Below, piece by piece: positions 37,526-49,400 of a stretch of 64,000 bases of DNA. The stretch is from Obelidium mucronatum (taxonomy: Eukaryota > Chytridiomycota > Chytridiomycetes > Chytridiales > Chytriomycetaceae): NCBI GenBank assembly GCA_025765595.1, contig JAIVFH010000068.1, forward strand, positions 62,001-126,000, in the 5' to 3' direction. Position 1 is the stretch's first letter, and every line of letters begins with the position of its first letter. A program made the position numbers and the translations under genes. Below the pieces are notes generated by a model that was not told where the DNA came from, did no database searches, and saw nothing but the letters and a program-made list of their open reading frames with translations.

Positions 37526-37933
37526 CAGCCCCTATGATTGATCTTTTTTTTTTTTGGAATTGTGTCTTCTTCTTTCTACTTTTTTTTTTGGTGTGTTATT
37601 GTTATCAGTATCTCATATTATTATAGTTGTGTGGAATAGAATTGACCTCTTATGAAAGTGAGAATGTTTCGAGTGGACTTTTTTAAAAAATTCTGAAATA
37701 TTTATTAATAGGAAGTATATTTTGACTCTTCACCCAAAAAAAAAAAATTTTCCCTACCCCTGTGAAGACGTGTCCGTGAAGAGTACGCAAATATTCAAAA
37801 TATTAAAAGGCCCGCTCAAATTTATTCAAGACAGGGGGGCAACCCTTCGAGAACTCAGGCTTGCGAGAACCTTTTTGGCTTTTAATTAAATTCCTTTTTA
37901 TTGAACGAAATAAAATAGAAAATGTATTGTAAC
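37526..37933. other. Left boundary zone of the mobile block
   Basis: About 400 bases with no gene. It holds the kinase 3' end (T-rich), the sequence GAATGTTTCG at 37662-37671 that recurs at 49761-49770, an inverted repeat ACTCTTCAC (37725-37733) / GTGAAGAGT (37776-37784), a 7-bp direct repeat CGAGAAC near 37850 and 37864, and the left copy of the 15-bp inverted repeat at 37870-37884. Confidence 0.6.
37870..37884 (+). repeat. Left copy of 15-bp inverted repeat
   Basis: CCTTTTTGGCTTTTA, the exact reverse complement of 46380-46394. It lies 50 bases beyond the RepHel stop codon. Confidence 0.8.
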
Positions 37934-40900
37934 CTAAGAAAGATGTAAAGCTTGATGAGCATAACGAATTTGAGTGGACCTCCATTCATCAAACGAATTC
38001 ATAATATGAGCAGGAGTATAAGACGGAAGCTCGATCTTTTGAATTAGGTCCAATGTCTTGCGTACAAAGTGCTTCAGAGGACGAAATTTTGTAAGATATT
38101 GGCGTGTAACTCGTTCAGTCAAATACAGAGCTATCAAAGTCTTCACTCGAGACAGAGTAACATATAAAGTTTGAGGCTTCATTCCTTTTCGAGACAGTGG
38201 GGTGACGATGAGGTGGTTTTTCAATGTGACGCCTTGCATTTTTTCAGGAGTGCATGCATAGGATAAAATTATTGGGAACTGGATGCACACAGGTTGCCAT
38301 AATCGATTTTCCTTCTTGGGATATTTTACAAGAGATCCATGCCCCCCAATATTTGTCATAATAGGTCCCTTCCAAGGGGGTATTCCTAAAATACCAGGAG
38401 GAAATCCATCAACCAAGACATTTGAACATCCACGAATTTTGAGGTAGAGAAGCAGTGGCTGAAGACGAAACCGTTTGAAAGTAATATTATTGACAGTTGA
38501 TGTAATAAACAAAGCCGCATCATCTGATCCACAAGATGTATCAGCCTCATAACCAACCACAAAAGCTATAACTCCTTTGCTGAAGAATTGTGAGTCCCTA
38601 AGCTTCTTGGTGCACATTACAGGTGAGCCCAAAACAAAAGATAACAAGAAAGGGGTTTTGTCAGTGTAATCATCATCCAAATGCTGAAGTCGCTTGAATT
38701 GGTTACGGACAGTTACTTTTGTAGAATAAGCATTAATTTGATAGATTAGCTGGTGATTAGTTGAAGCAGTTCGATGAAGAATATGGCGATTGAGAGCACA
38801 CCGCCTAACATTGATTGGTGTAGCAATAGGTGCAAAAAACTCGATGTCAGGAGTGCCACAAATGGCTTTTTCCAGAGTAGGAGAACCCACAAATCGAGTA
38901 TTGAGTAGGTTAATGTCATCAGAAGTATTCACCCCCCAGTGAGTACGAGAAAGGAGTGCTGCAAATGGAGGATCATCTTTCTGCCGCCAATTCTTTGTCA
39001 GGAATACCGAATGATTTATGGAATTGACAAGCTGTAAAGCCTTCGGGGCTGAAGCATGAGGCTTGTCCTGACCCTCAAGAGGCTTGAAAATGTAAGGCCC
39101 AGTCGGTGGTTCAAACTGAAGAAAATCAGCTGCCATCCATACATGTTTACCTCCCCAAACAGTATCATTACCCATGATTGTTCTTGTAACTTCATCAGCC
39201 AAACCAAGATCACCTTGCTCCATCATTGATGCTTCTTCAAGAACTGTTAAATAAGCGTTTTCAATGCGTTTCTGGCTTGGGGCTGAAAGGGCTAACTTGC
39301 GCTTGAAAATATCCAGTCCCCTTGATGCATGCATAGTTAATCCACCCAAATGCATGGCAGTAAGATTGGTAGGAGCAAGAACTTCAACAGTATCACGACG
39401 GCCCCACAAGCGAACAAATGTCAAAAGGCTGATGATGCACTCAGATTTTCCATGACCAGCCTCACCACCAAGAAATGAAATTAGTTGAGGTTTTAATGCA
39501 AGATGGGGAAGAGGAATTTGTAGTTTTCCAGCATATTGAATATCAGTAATAAAAGAATACATTAGATGTCTGGCAACTTCTTGGAAAGCTAGATGTTGAA
39601 AGAAGTCCAAACGATATGCAATAGAGATTTCTGAGATAGATGCAAATTGTTGTAACTGAGAAATATCAGGAGGTCCAAGATGAGATGAATCCACCCAAGG
39701 AACAGGAGTGCAACATTCCTGAAGCAGTAAAATCTTGTTTTCGCGATTCCACTGGAGGAACATGGTAGTTCCTTCCAATCCAGAAGCCTCCATGTCTCCA
39801 GGATCCTGTAAACGCTTCTTATAATCATCCATATTTGTGAATGCAGGCATTTGAGGAAATGTCGGCATTCCTGATAGGAGAGAAAAGTTGATATCAATGG
39901 CTTTCATACCTTGAGGAAGGGACTGGAGAAGAGATTCATCTTCCTCCTGCTCTGATAAAAAATGGAATCCAATATCATCATCAAGAATGTCAAATTGTAA
40001 ATCCAACAAATTCTCTACTTCGTTTGAATGAGCGGGCTGATTATTGATTGTAGGATCATTTAACTGATGCTCGCGGCAAATTCGGGTTTCGTCAGCTTCA
40101 TAGTTAGGGTCTTTTTCAGCATAGCAGTTTTCGTAGTGATTTCTGTTGAAGTCTTCATGCCGCCGAGCTTGTCGAACAAATTCAGCCATAGATTCATCTA
40201 CCAAAAACTCTTGATAAGCTGCTTGATACGACTGCTGTCCGTAAAGAAGTTCGGAAGCATTTTGATGGGGCTTGTACAAAAATAAGAAAATCCAGTAATA
40301 AAATTCCTTTTCCTCCCAAGTTATTGAAGGTTTTTCAAGATACGGAATTTGCTGACCTCGAATCACAAGGCGGCAAGGCCGTCTGTTATCAACCCAATGG
40401 CGTTTTGCAGGAAAGGGGTGAGGTGGTAGCATTTCTTTGGACTTATGGGATCCCCGAACTAAATGCTGGGTTTCAAGTATGTCTCTAAAACACATGGACT
40501 TCAAGGAAGCAGGGCGATACCAAAAATCAATGGCTGGATTGATTGTTATGATGTTTTCTTCTTCATTTGCAAGGGACGCTTGTTCTGCAGTCATAGAAGC
40601 ATTAGCAGGAGGTGGCGCAGAAGACATTATAGTTGAGGAATAGAAACTAAATTCCAGAAATTCATCATGACTTTCTGGATTCAAATTACTGCTATCATTG
40701 GAATCACTTGAATCACTAGAGTTGCTTGCAATGTGTTCTGCTTCCACTGGATGTGCAAGTTGAGTTGGACCAAAAATGTTACTTTCACCAGCAGGAGAAT
40801 CAAACTGGCGATAACAGGCATAGAATTGTTTGGCATTCCAATAAATAGGTTCGGGACTTCGAACGTATAAACTTCCATTGATAATGATAATGCATAAAAG

Positions 40901-43900
40901 GGTCAGTGGCATTCCTACAGGGTTGGTGATTTTGTACAAGATCTTGTTCAGTATTTTCCCTGACAAATCAGCAACAGATAGATTGGAATTGGATGGATCA
41001 TCTAGCACAGATTCAATAGCAGAGGTATATTGACCAATACGCATACAGAGTAATTCATCCTGGGACAAGTATTTTGTGTTGTATTTGCAAGTATAGACTG
41101 ACACACGACGAAATTCTCCGTTGACTTGACTCTGCTCATCCAAGTTGAACCTGAGCAAAAATGATAAATGAACATTACAAAGATTCAAATACTCATTTCC
41201 GATAGGCCGAAACCATTCAATAATGCCAGTATCTTTATCAATACATGTTTTCAGAAGATTTGCCATATGTGGTTTAATGAAGCGGCAGATTATTGCAAGT
41301 GGAGTACGACTAGTAATTTTGAAGCAACCGCCTGTATGCTCAGCCCAATGAAATTGCACATCCAAGAGGACCATTGCCAATAGACAAACATGTTCAGGAT
41401 TAGAAGGATCATATGCTGAAAGTGGAGGGCTGCAGCGAAAATGGTCAACAGCACCAGGTGATATATCAACATTGTTTTCCGCAGCAAACTGACGAACACG
41501 CTGTGTCATAAGTTGGGAATGAGCATAAAGCTTACTACAAGAGGCACATTGGGATGTGGGAACTGGCGGTTGGCCAACACGTCCACGGCGAAATGCTTCC
41601 TGAGCAATTGGAATAGCTTCGACATTTCCATTACAATCAGGCATAGGACATGGTGAAGGAATATCATCTGTGGGAGTGTATGTAGCCTGAAAAGGATCTG
41701 TTTCAACTGTGGTATCCAAAAAAGCCAGGAATCTAAGACAATGCACTGGTGAATTGGACATCATTGAAAACAAGCCCACCTTTCCATAAAACCAGGATTA
41801 TCCAGGCATTCTCTCATCTGACGTGTTGTAGCAGGGATTCCATAGAAGCTTTGAACAAGGTGCCAGTGTATGTCATGAAGTTGCTGAGCTTCAGCAGAAG
41901 CATGCCACCACTTAGGAAATCCCCAAAGACCACCTGAGGTCTTCGGTACACCAGTGGCTAGATCCCAACCTAAACAGCATGAGAGATATGCCTTGAGAAT
42001 TCGATATGCATATAATGCACAAGCATAAGGATTTTTTGAAGCTTGAGCCCTCCTTTCCTTCTTTGACGGAAGGTGATTGGGAACTCTAAACACTGCTGCT
42101 TCCTCCTGCGAAATAATTCCATTTTGAATACTAATAATATATGTCCCATCTGTCGCTGGACTAATAGTTGTAAATAGAAAGTGTTGTCCAGAATGCCAGC
42201 CAAATGATAGGAGAATATGGCGTGCATTTCGAACAGATTCATTTGATCCAGGATAAGCAGCCGCACCATTTTGAACCCCAAACTCAATATCCATCAAGTC
42301 CTTCACAACGTCAGGAGCAGCTGGCTTTTGAATACCATGTTTACGACAATTTTCCACCACTCGAGCGTAATTTAAACACTCCCGTAGGGAGTCTTTAGCA
42401 ATAATTGAGTCTTGTAAAATATGAGGTCGTAATCGCATTGTTAAAAAATGCGCCCCAAATGAATTTCGCCGAGACTCACACGACTGTCCCCAAGCAGCAA
42501 AAAATCTATCCATTTGAGGTCCCCTATGATGAACTTTCAACATGCGGCAGAACCAGCGATGGTGTGACATCTTGATAGGACGGTTTGGCTCATTTGGTCC
42601 TCCACAACCTCCAGGTAACAAATGAACAAACATAAAAGGAGCATCACTTAAATCTCGTGATTTTGAATAGTTTGCAGAATGAAAAGCAGCAAAGTCTTCG
42701 GACACAATTGGACTCGGTTCTCTTCCTTGTTCATAAACATAGTAATTCCGTGTAGAATTATACAATTCAGTTGCTGTATCAATTTCATCTGTGGATGCCC
42801 CAGAATTGTAAGAGGTCGACCCAAAGCTCATCATATTAACTATTCGCTCAGGGACAGGATTACTACTTGAATCAGTACGATCCACAAATATTGCTAAATA
42901 CAAAAAAAAAACCAAGTTAAAAAGAAACATCGAAGATAAGTATCTTACATTGGGCGTCAGAATTTTCCGCAGGTTGGATATAGTTTGGATGGTCCCGAAG
43001 AAACACGTTTTGACCACCATATGTATCAACAAAGTCACGGCATAAAGGAGCATTCCATTTTTCTCGGGATAATGTTGCTGCTTTCTGTGCCGAAGTGAAG
43101 GCACCACAAAGAGTAATGCGAGACGAGTCAGAAGCATCAGAAGGAATAATTTGAATAAATGGCCGAGAGTTCAGGAGGGCATAAAAGTGGGAATTTAATG
43201 TCTTCTTTTCTTTGTCAGCTACTAAAGACTTAAGGACAAAGCCAGGAACAACCAGAGCAACAGAAAGTTTATCAACAGAAGACATACTTTTGAATTTTTG
43301 CTCTATTTCTCCAATCCAATTTCCATTTGCGATGGATTCTTCCGGAGGTGTTTTTCTCTTCTTGTTGAAAATAACTGACTTGCAAGGAGTGCACAGAGTA
43401 ACTGATGTTGATAGATCTGAAACAGAAAATCCCTTTCGTTGCAAGAACATAGACCCAAGATCGGCATGAATATCAGAAACATTATAGTAGGCCCGAATAA
43501 ATTCTGGAATATCTTCAACAATAGTTGGATCGATAATTAAGGAGCGCTTCATGTTCTTATAAAAGAGTAAGTATATGCTCTTTGAATACAACAAGTTCCT
43601 TACCTCAATCAGAGTATTATCCAGTTGACATGATTCAAGTTCACACTTCGGAAATAGTAATTCACAGATTGCACAGACACTTTCCAGAAGAAACTCAAAA
43701 CCAAGAGATTTTGCCATTGATTCAAGGAAAACCGGCTTTTGTGTTTCAACTGCTCCAAAATCAAAGTTTAATTCTCGTTCTAGAAGAAACTGGTGAAACT
43801 GCAATTTTGATTGAGCCAAAGAAGCACGGGACTGGTTACGGCGATTTCGCACATGGGCTCTATCTGCAGCAAGTTGGTGATCATGACTCTCACGAGAAAC

Positions 43901-44634
43901 TAATGATTATGAGTGTTAAAAAATGCCATATTAACTGAAACTAAAAAAAACCTGATTGATTGCGACGATTCTGTGCACGAGCACGATCAATAGCAAGCCG
44001 GTGAGCCTGCGCCTCTGAAGACACTAAAACGGTAAAACACCTCTAACTTAATAATTGAAAACACTTAAAATAATGAAAGAAATGGTACAAGTGTCACGAG
44101 AATGTTGTTGTCGGATTCTGGCATCTTCTCTCATCCGGACTTGGGCGCTAAGTGCCCTTGTTTCATGTTGAGCAGACAAATCATGCGGAAAATCACGTGG
44201 AAGTCGATCTCCCTGTGGCGTTGGGCTGACTTGCTCAAGTGGTGGAGACTGAAGTGGGAGCTCATAGGCACGCATGAGCTGGAAATTTTTTCGTTGTTGG
44301 TGAAGAGATTGGGCAACAGCAACAGAAGAAGTCGGTGCTACAAAGTCAGGTTGAGTTTAAAAATAATTTTTACAAGTACCATACTTGACATTAGTGTGGC
44401 TACATAGGGTGGTTGGTTGTTGGCAGGCAGATATTCTTGCCTAAACCCATGATCTACAATTGAAAAGAATATCAGGCAAGATAGAAATTAAAAATCCTCA
44501 CTTATGCTGAAGGACACAGGAAAAGTTGAACCAGAACTACTGCTGCTGGAGTAAGAAACCTTCTTTGGATGCCTGGGACATAGGAGATTGGACTTGCTAT
44601 GTCCAGTTTGGTGGCAGGCAGAACATCGTGGCAT
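37934..44634 (-). CDS. Helitron RepHel: HUH endonuclease plus PIF1-type helicase
   Basis: Nicks and unwinds DNA for rolling-circle transposition. Start at 44634: MPRCSACHQTGHSKSNLLCP is a zinc knuckle. Small exons follow (NHGFRQEYLPANNQPPYV; ELSAQHETRALSAQVRMREDAR-type Arg-rich units), two of which are similar copies ending RNRRNQS. Then CAICELLFPKCELESC, CTPCKSVIFNKKRK (DUF6570-like), HLLPGGCGGPNEP and GHFL-type Rep motifs. HDIHWHLV is the HUH site (about 41.87 kb) and YTCKYNTK gives the paired catalytic Tyr (about 41.08 kb). The last exon (to 37934, about 1,280 codons with no break) has Walker A GGEAGHGKSE, motif II LEEASMM, MAADFLQFEP, and C-terminal YACTPEKMQGVTL and YVTLSRVKTL. All key residues are present, so it may be active. 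Confidence 0.9.
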
Positions 44635-44724
44635 TTCTGAACAATTTTTCAAAGAGATTTACAGCATGTGACTTTTATTGGACCACACACATGACAAAGA
44701 TAACACAACAAAAATAAACAATAT

Positions 44725-45982
44725 CTATTGCTTCAACTTATACACAGCCTTTGGCTGCTGAACAAAAGATGGAAGAACAGGAGAATGAGTTAAGGCCAAA
44801 GACACGGGTTTGAATTCCCAGCCACTTCCATTCATCAACACAACACAAGAAGCTAATAATTCATCTCCAGCTTTCAAATCCTCAAAAATAAGCTCATTGG
44901 ACTCCCAACTTTCAACAGAAAACCCATCAGTGACATCAACAAGAGGAATAAACTTTCTTCCATCTTCATCTTCTTCAAATCCATAACCCATAGGCACATT
45001 TTTCTTTTTGTTGTTTGGCCCTAGAAAGTTTTTATTCAGTATTTAGTATATTCAAAATCAACCAAAGATAAGACATACACATCATATGTTTCAATTGTAA
45101 ATGATTATTGAACACAGAATACTTGTGGAATTGAGGCATAGTCGGATAAGTTGTAGCTGGAGTAACCTTCAGAGAGAGGAGAGCTCTCAACCCATTCTAC
45201 ATTTCAGTCCTGGGCACAAGGAATTGGCCACTAATGCTATTGGCATAGAAGGAACCACTGATGTATGCCGCATATGGAGAAGCTTTGGATTGGACAGCAA
45301 AAGGAATAACCACTCTAAGAGGTGATGGATCTTGGTTTTCAATGTGGACTGTGGCCTGAAAACCTATCGGAAGAGGAAAAAAATTTTTTAGAAAATTTTT
45401 TTGGAAAATTTTTTTGAAAAAAAATAAAAAATAAAAAATAAAAAAATAAAAAAAATAAAAAAAATTAAAAAAATAAAAAATAAAAAAAATTAAAAAAAAA
45501 AATAAAAAAAATAAAAATTTACCATCATGAAACTCTTTAACAGTACAGTATTGAACCACATCAGACAGTTTGGATAACGTTGAGTAGACTGGCAAATCGG
45601 CTTCATTGGAAGCAAAGTATTGGATGGCATCCTTGGTGATAGCTCCTTGTGGGGTTCCAAAAGCCATTTGATGGAGGCATGTCAAAATTGACTGTGTTTG
45701 AAGCTCAGGTGGGGTCAAGGAGGGAGCTGGAGGTTTGACTCTGGGTGTGGTTGATGAAGACGTAGCCTTTCGGGCAGACAGGAATGACAGGGGCGTTGAT
45801 TTTTGAGGTGTGCGGAGATTGGGGGCAACCTGGGATTGAATCAAATCAGATTCAACTTCATCTTGCTTCCTCTAAACAAGTGGTAAATTTGTTAATACAT
45901 ACTGTATAGCACATTGTAAACAAAAAATCACCTTGTCTGTAAGTTTGGTGGCTGAGGTGGAGCTGCGTCTGGTGTAGAGCAT
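44725..45982 (-). CDS. Helitron accessory protein of unknown function
   Basis: Lies about 90 bases upstream of RepHel on the same strand. Likely start at 45982 (MLYTRRSSTSATKLTDK), then an exon from about 45873 (RKQDEVESDLIQSQ). It runs through a Ser/Pro-rich part and a folded-looking part (LPVYSTLSKLSDVVQYCTVKEF), an AT-only intron (about 45365-45520), then FQATVHIENQDPSPLRVVIPFAV and, after another possible intron, VPMGYGFEEDEDGRKFIPLVDV to the stop at 44725-44727. The C-terminal exon could belong to a separate small gene. I do not recognise a family. Some Helitrons carry an RPA-like ssDNA-binding protein, but I cannot show that here. Confidence 0.5.
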
Positions 45983-46241
45983 TTTGTTTGTAGAAAAGAG
46001 AGAGATTCTGAATTTATAGGTTTTTAAGGAGAATTGTCAAAAGAGACAATTCCAACTGTTCAACTCAATAGTTGAAGAGATGAAAGTGCCATCTTATGTG
46101 AGGTGTTGTGGCTGGGGGGGGGGGGGGGGGGGGAGGGCAGTTGAGCTGCAGTTCAAGTGGACATTTCGAGAGCGGGCATTTCGGGAGAGATTTGGAAGGA
46201 AAGGGAAAATGAGCAAAAAAATAAAACATTGAAAACAGAAA

Positions 46242-46295
46242 GCGATCGGAAGAGAAAAGCGATCGGAAAAAAAAGGATCGGAAAAAAAGCGATCC
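46242..46295. repeat. Iteron-like GATCGGAA direct repeats
   Basis: GCGATCGGAA at 46242-46251 and 46259-46268, GGATCGGAA at 46275-46283 and a partial GCGATCC at 46289-46295, spaced 13-17 bases apart, right next to the hairpin. Such arrays often bind a replication initiator or transposase; that role here is inference. Confidence 0.65.
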
Positions 46296-46313
46296 AAAAT
46301 TTTTTTTTGCAAA

Positions 46314-46346
46314 TCACAAAGTGAGTCACGATGATTCACTTTGTGA
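46314..46346. repeat. 33-nt near-perfect hairpin at Helitron right end
   Basis: Arms TCACAAAGTGAGTCA (46314-46328) and TGATTCACTTTGTGA (46332-46346) pair with a single mismatch around a 3-nt loop, CGA. It lies 34 bases inside the right inverted repeat. Helitron ends typically carry a short hairpin that signals termination. It could also be an operator between the divergent genes. Confidence 0.7.
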
Positions 46347-46379
46347 CGGACGGACAAAATAAGCAGATAGCTTTATGGC

Positions 46380-46394
46380 TAAAAGCCAAAAAGG
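46380..46394 (-). repeat. Right copy of 15-bp inverted repeat
   Basis: TAAAAGCCAAAAAGG, the exact reverse complement of 37870-37884. Confidence 0.8.
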
Positions 46395-46415
46395 ATATAA
46401 TTGAGCTCTTCACCC

Positions 46416-49400
46416 CCCAGCCTCTCCCAACGTTTGAGGCACAAAAACCATTTGAAAAACATCCTGAAAACTAACACATGCTCTCTGCTACAAGAAATCC
46501 CCATGGCACCAATGTGTCAGTTATCGCTCGCTCTCGTGGCAGCGCGATGAACATTGTACCTGCAGCACTGCCGGAGTCCCCAATACCTGTGCCACGTAGG
46601 CGAGGCCGCCCACCAAACTCTCAAAGATTTAGTCCACAGCAATCCTCATCTTTTGCATCAGCTTCCGCAAGTAATTCAAGAAAACGGCAGAGAACTGGAG
46701 AAGATGATGGCTCCTTCGAACACCCCCCAACAGCAACAAACACCAATGCTGTTTGTGAAGTTGAGGAATCTGTTGAGCAAATCAATGACAAAGAAGCATC
46801 ATCAGATACGGGTGATGAATACGGTGCTTTCAAAATAGCATCAACACTGCACTTCAACGAGCAGCTAGCTCTTCGACAGCAATCAGACTGGGCACACAAT
46901 CAACAGAAAGAGACGAAGATTTATTTGGAACATCAAAAGGAGTACAAGGTGATTTTATTTTTGTAGTGCATCGGACATTCTAATGTGGTGTTGTCAGAAT
47001 TGGTGCTGCGAGCAGCAATATCCAGACGAATTTGTGAACGACACAAGAATGCTAGTATTTCTTAAACATATTCAGAGCCGAGGCCTCAAAGCGCGTGGTC
47101 GAAAGTCTTCAAACACATTTCAAAGAAGGACAACACGAAGCATAGCCAGAAAAATTACAGTTATTGAGCGACGAGATAAAGAAGGAGAAGTTATTTACTG
47201 GCATCCTGATTATGAAGCGCTTATGAATGGTAGATCTGATCGAACATTGAGCCACCACTCAATAAGGGTGGTTGTGAACGCATTGGTTCATCTGTATTGC
47301 TGGCAAAAAACTGATACTGCAAGACTTTTATTTGATAATAAAGAACTATTTCTAACTTCTGTCCTTGATTGAATTCAGCCAAACAATCCCTATCCATATC
47401 CGCGAGAAACATCAATCACCAGTTTTTTGAAAGAACACAAGCAGAATTTCTCGAAAGATAAGGCTGCGCGATTGGATGATGCTGGACTGGAAGATATTAC
47501 AATGAGGGTGGGCAAAACTCAATGGAGATCGTTGACGTTGGGGCTCCTTGAAAACAAAAAGTTCATTGAGCTTGCTACGCTTCATGTTGATAAGCAGGCG
47601 GTTGCGAGGCACCAACTAGCTCGTGATTGGCATTGGAAGGATGCCTTTTTGTATACGCTGGAGCGCGAAAGTGTCACTGGAGGAGATGTTGTTATTTTAG
47701 TTGGGCGCACAAATGAGTCGAAAACAAACCATTTTCAACGAGCTGAACATTTTGCATTTTTTCGTCATAAAGATGTGATGAGTTGTGCATGGGGTTGGAT
47801 TGTGGAACTACAGGTTTGCTTTTCTTTTTCCGGATGTTAATTTGTTATTTTTCTTAGCTAAAAAAATCAAATCAACCTCAATGTCGCACCGTCCAACGTC
47901 AACGTCGCACCCTCCAGGCTCGCGGACTGTATTCAGAAATAGCCGGAAAAACATGGCAAAAGCCAGAGGTGTCGAAGCGCGAACTATTCTACAAGGAAAA
48001 GGTGTTAGGGAATCCCACTTACGGCAAAATGTACAAGGCTCTGGATGAACAAATGAAATCCAGCGGCATCATTTCGAAAGTAAGTTTATGCAACGTGTTT
48101 TCTGTGATGCAATGAAACTGATGTTTTTTTTAAAAGAAAAAAGCACACCTCAGCCGCGTCAGCGGAAATATGCAAATGTTGAATCGCTCTATAGATCCTG
48201 GCGCTATGAGCCTGGCGACACGCAACCGACTGGACTCGCAACTAGCATGCTATCAGTTTAGTTTTTCATGTCCTGCATCATGAGTTCTTGCCAACTGGGA
48301 AAAGGAATCAGGTAAATAGGTTGACATAAAAGCGCAACAATAATATGGTTAAATAGGCACCTATAACTGTCTGCGGGAACTTACAAAAGTCCCAGACGAG
48401 TTGTTGAAATTGGCCTTCGATTTTTTGGACGACGAAGAGGCCAAAGTTAATGCAAACATTGAAAGTGGCCATTATGAACAGTTCTACGGCAGCGAAACTG
48501 CTATTTCGGAGATGGATTACATCAGGGTTATGAGGCACCAGCAATCTATGCTGTTTCAGGACATGGCGGAAAAGATGGACAATGTAAGTTAGTTGGGCAT
48601 TGGTGATGATAATCTAAATACTATTCAGGTGGAATACATGACTGCTGTTGGAGAAAACGATCCATTCTTGAATTGCTTCTTATTTGATAATGATGCATTC
48701 AAGGTGAGAGCGCCAGACAATGTCATTCGGGATCAACGACAGTCATCATGCCCAAATTGAAAGAGCAGTCCCGCTCGTGGCAACAGCAATTCGGCAATCC
48801 CAGCATGAAGGAGTTCAACAGCGTACTGCAATTATGGAGGGCGTTTTGGATGCCAACGAAAAGCTGGACTCTCTGAGCACTGAGGTCCGAAGCAACAATG
48901 CGGCCATCTTGAGACTGGACTGTCACATGGCGGCAGTTTTGCAGGAGCAGCGCTTAATTCGCGATGAATATTTGGTAACTTTCTTTCTTTATTTGATATG
49001 CCACACTAATGGATTTCTTTCAAAGCGGGTGCAAGCTCTGACTACGAGTTCCCACGCCACCAGCTTCATGGCTCAGGCGGCAGCATCGATGAACCATGCC
49101 GTTGCTTTGAATCAAACAGCCATGTTTGTGGGGTCAATGGTGGATCAAACCCCGATGCAAACAGCAGAAGTCTTGCAACGTGTAATTCCAACAGCAACAA
49201 TGCCCCCACTGGCTACTGCAATGACCCCACTGGCAACGGCTCCACAACCAGCGGTACCCATTCTGCCAAACGAACCCATTCCGGTGGGTACAGCCGCGGC
49301 TATGGCTCCTTCTACCACCGCTGCTCCCCCTGCTGCAGTAGACGGTGATCCAAACATCTACCACTTCTTCCAACTGACAAAGGGAAGCAAAATATCACAA

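Larger units (their letters stand above)
37720..46415 (-). mobile_element. Autonomous Helitron/Helentron-like element
   Basis: Rolling-circle DNA transposon of about 8.7 kb carrying two minus-strand genes. Bounds are estimated from a perfect 15-bp inverted repeat (37870-37884 and 46380-46394) and the 10-bp sequence CTCTTCACCC at both edges (37726-37735 and 46406-46415, same orientation). A 33-nt hairpin at 46314-46346 and GATCGGAA repeats lie inside the right end. The exact first and last bases cannot be fixed without an empty site. Short subterminal inverted repeats are described for the Helentron/Helitron2 group. Confidence 0.7.
45983..46477. promoter_or_regulatory. Divergent region between Helitron genes and Crypton gene
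   Basis: About 495 bases with no gene between minus-strand Helitron genes and the plus-strand recombinase. Left to right it contains a small hairpin AATTGTC..GACAATT (46033-46052), a G20 run (46114-46133), a direct repeat CATTTCG(A/G)GAG, GATCGGAA repeats, the 33-nt hairpin, the right inverted repeat and CTCTTCACCC. Confidence 0.6.
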
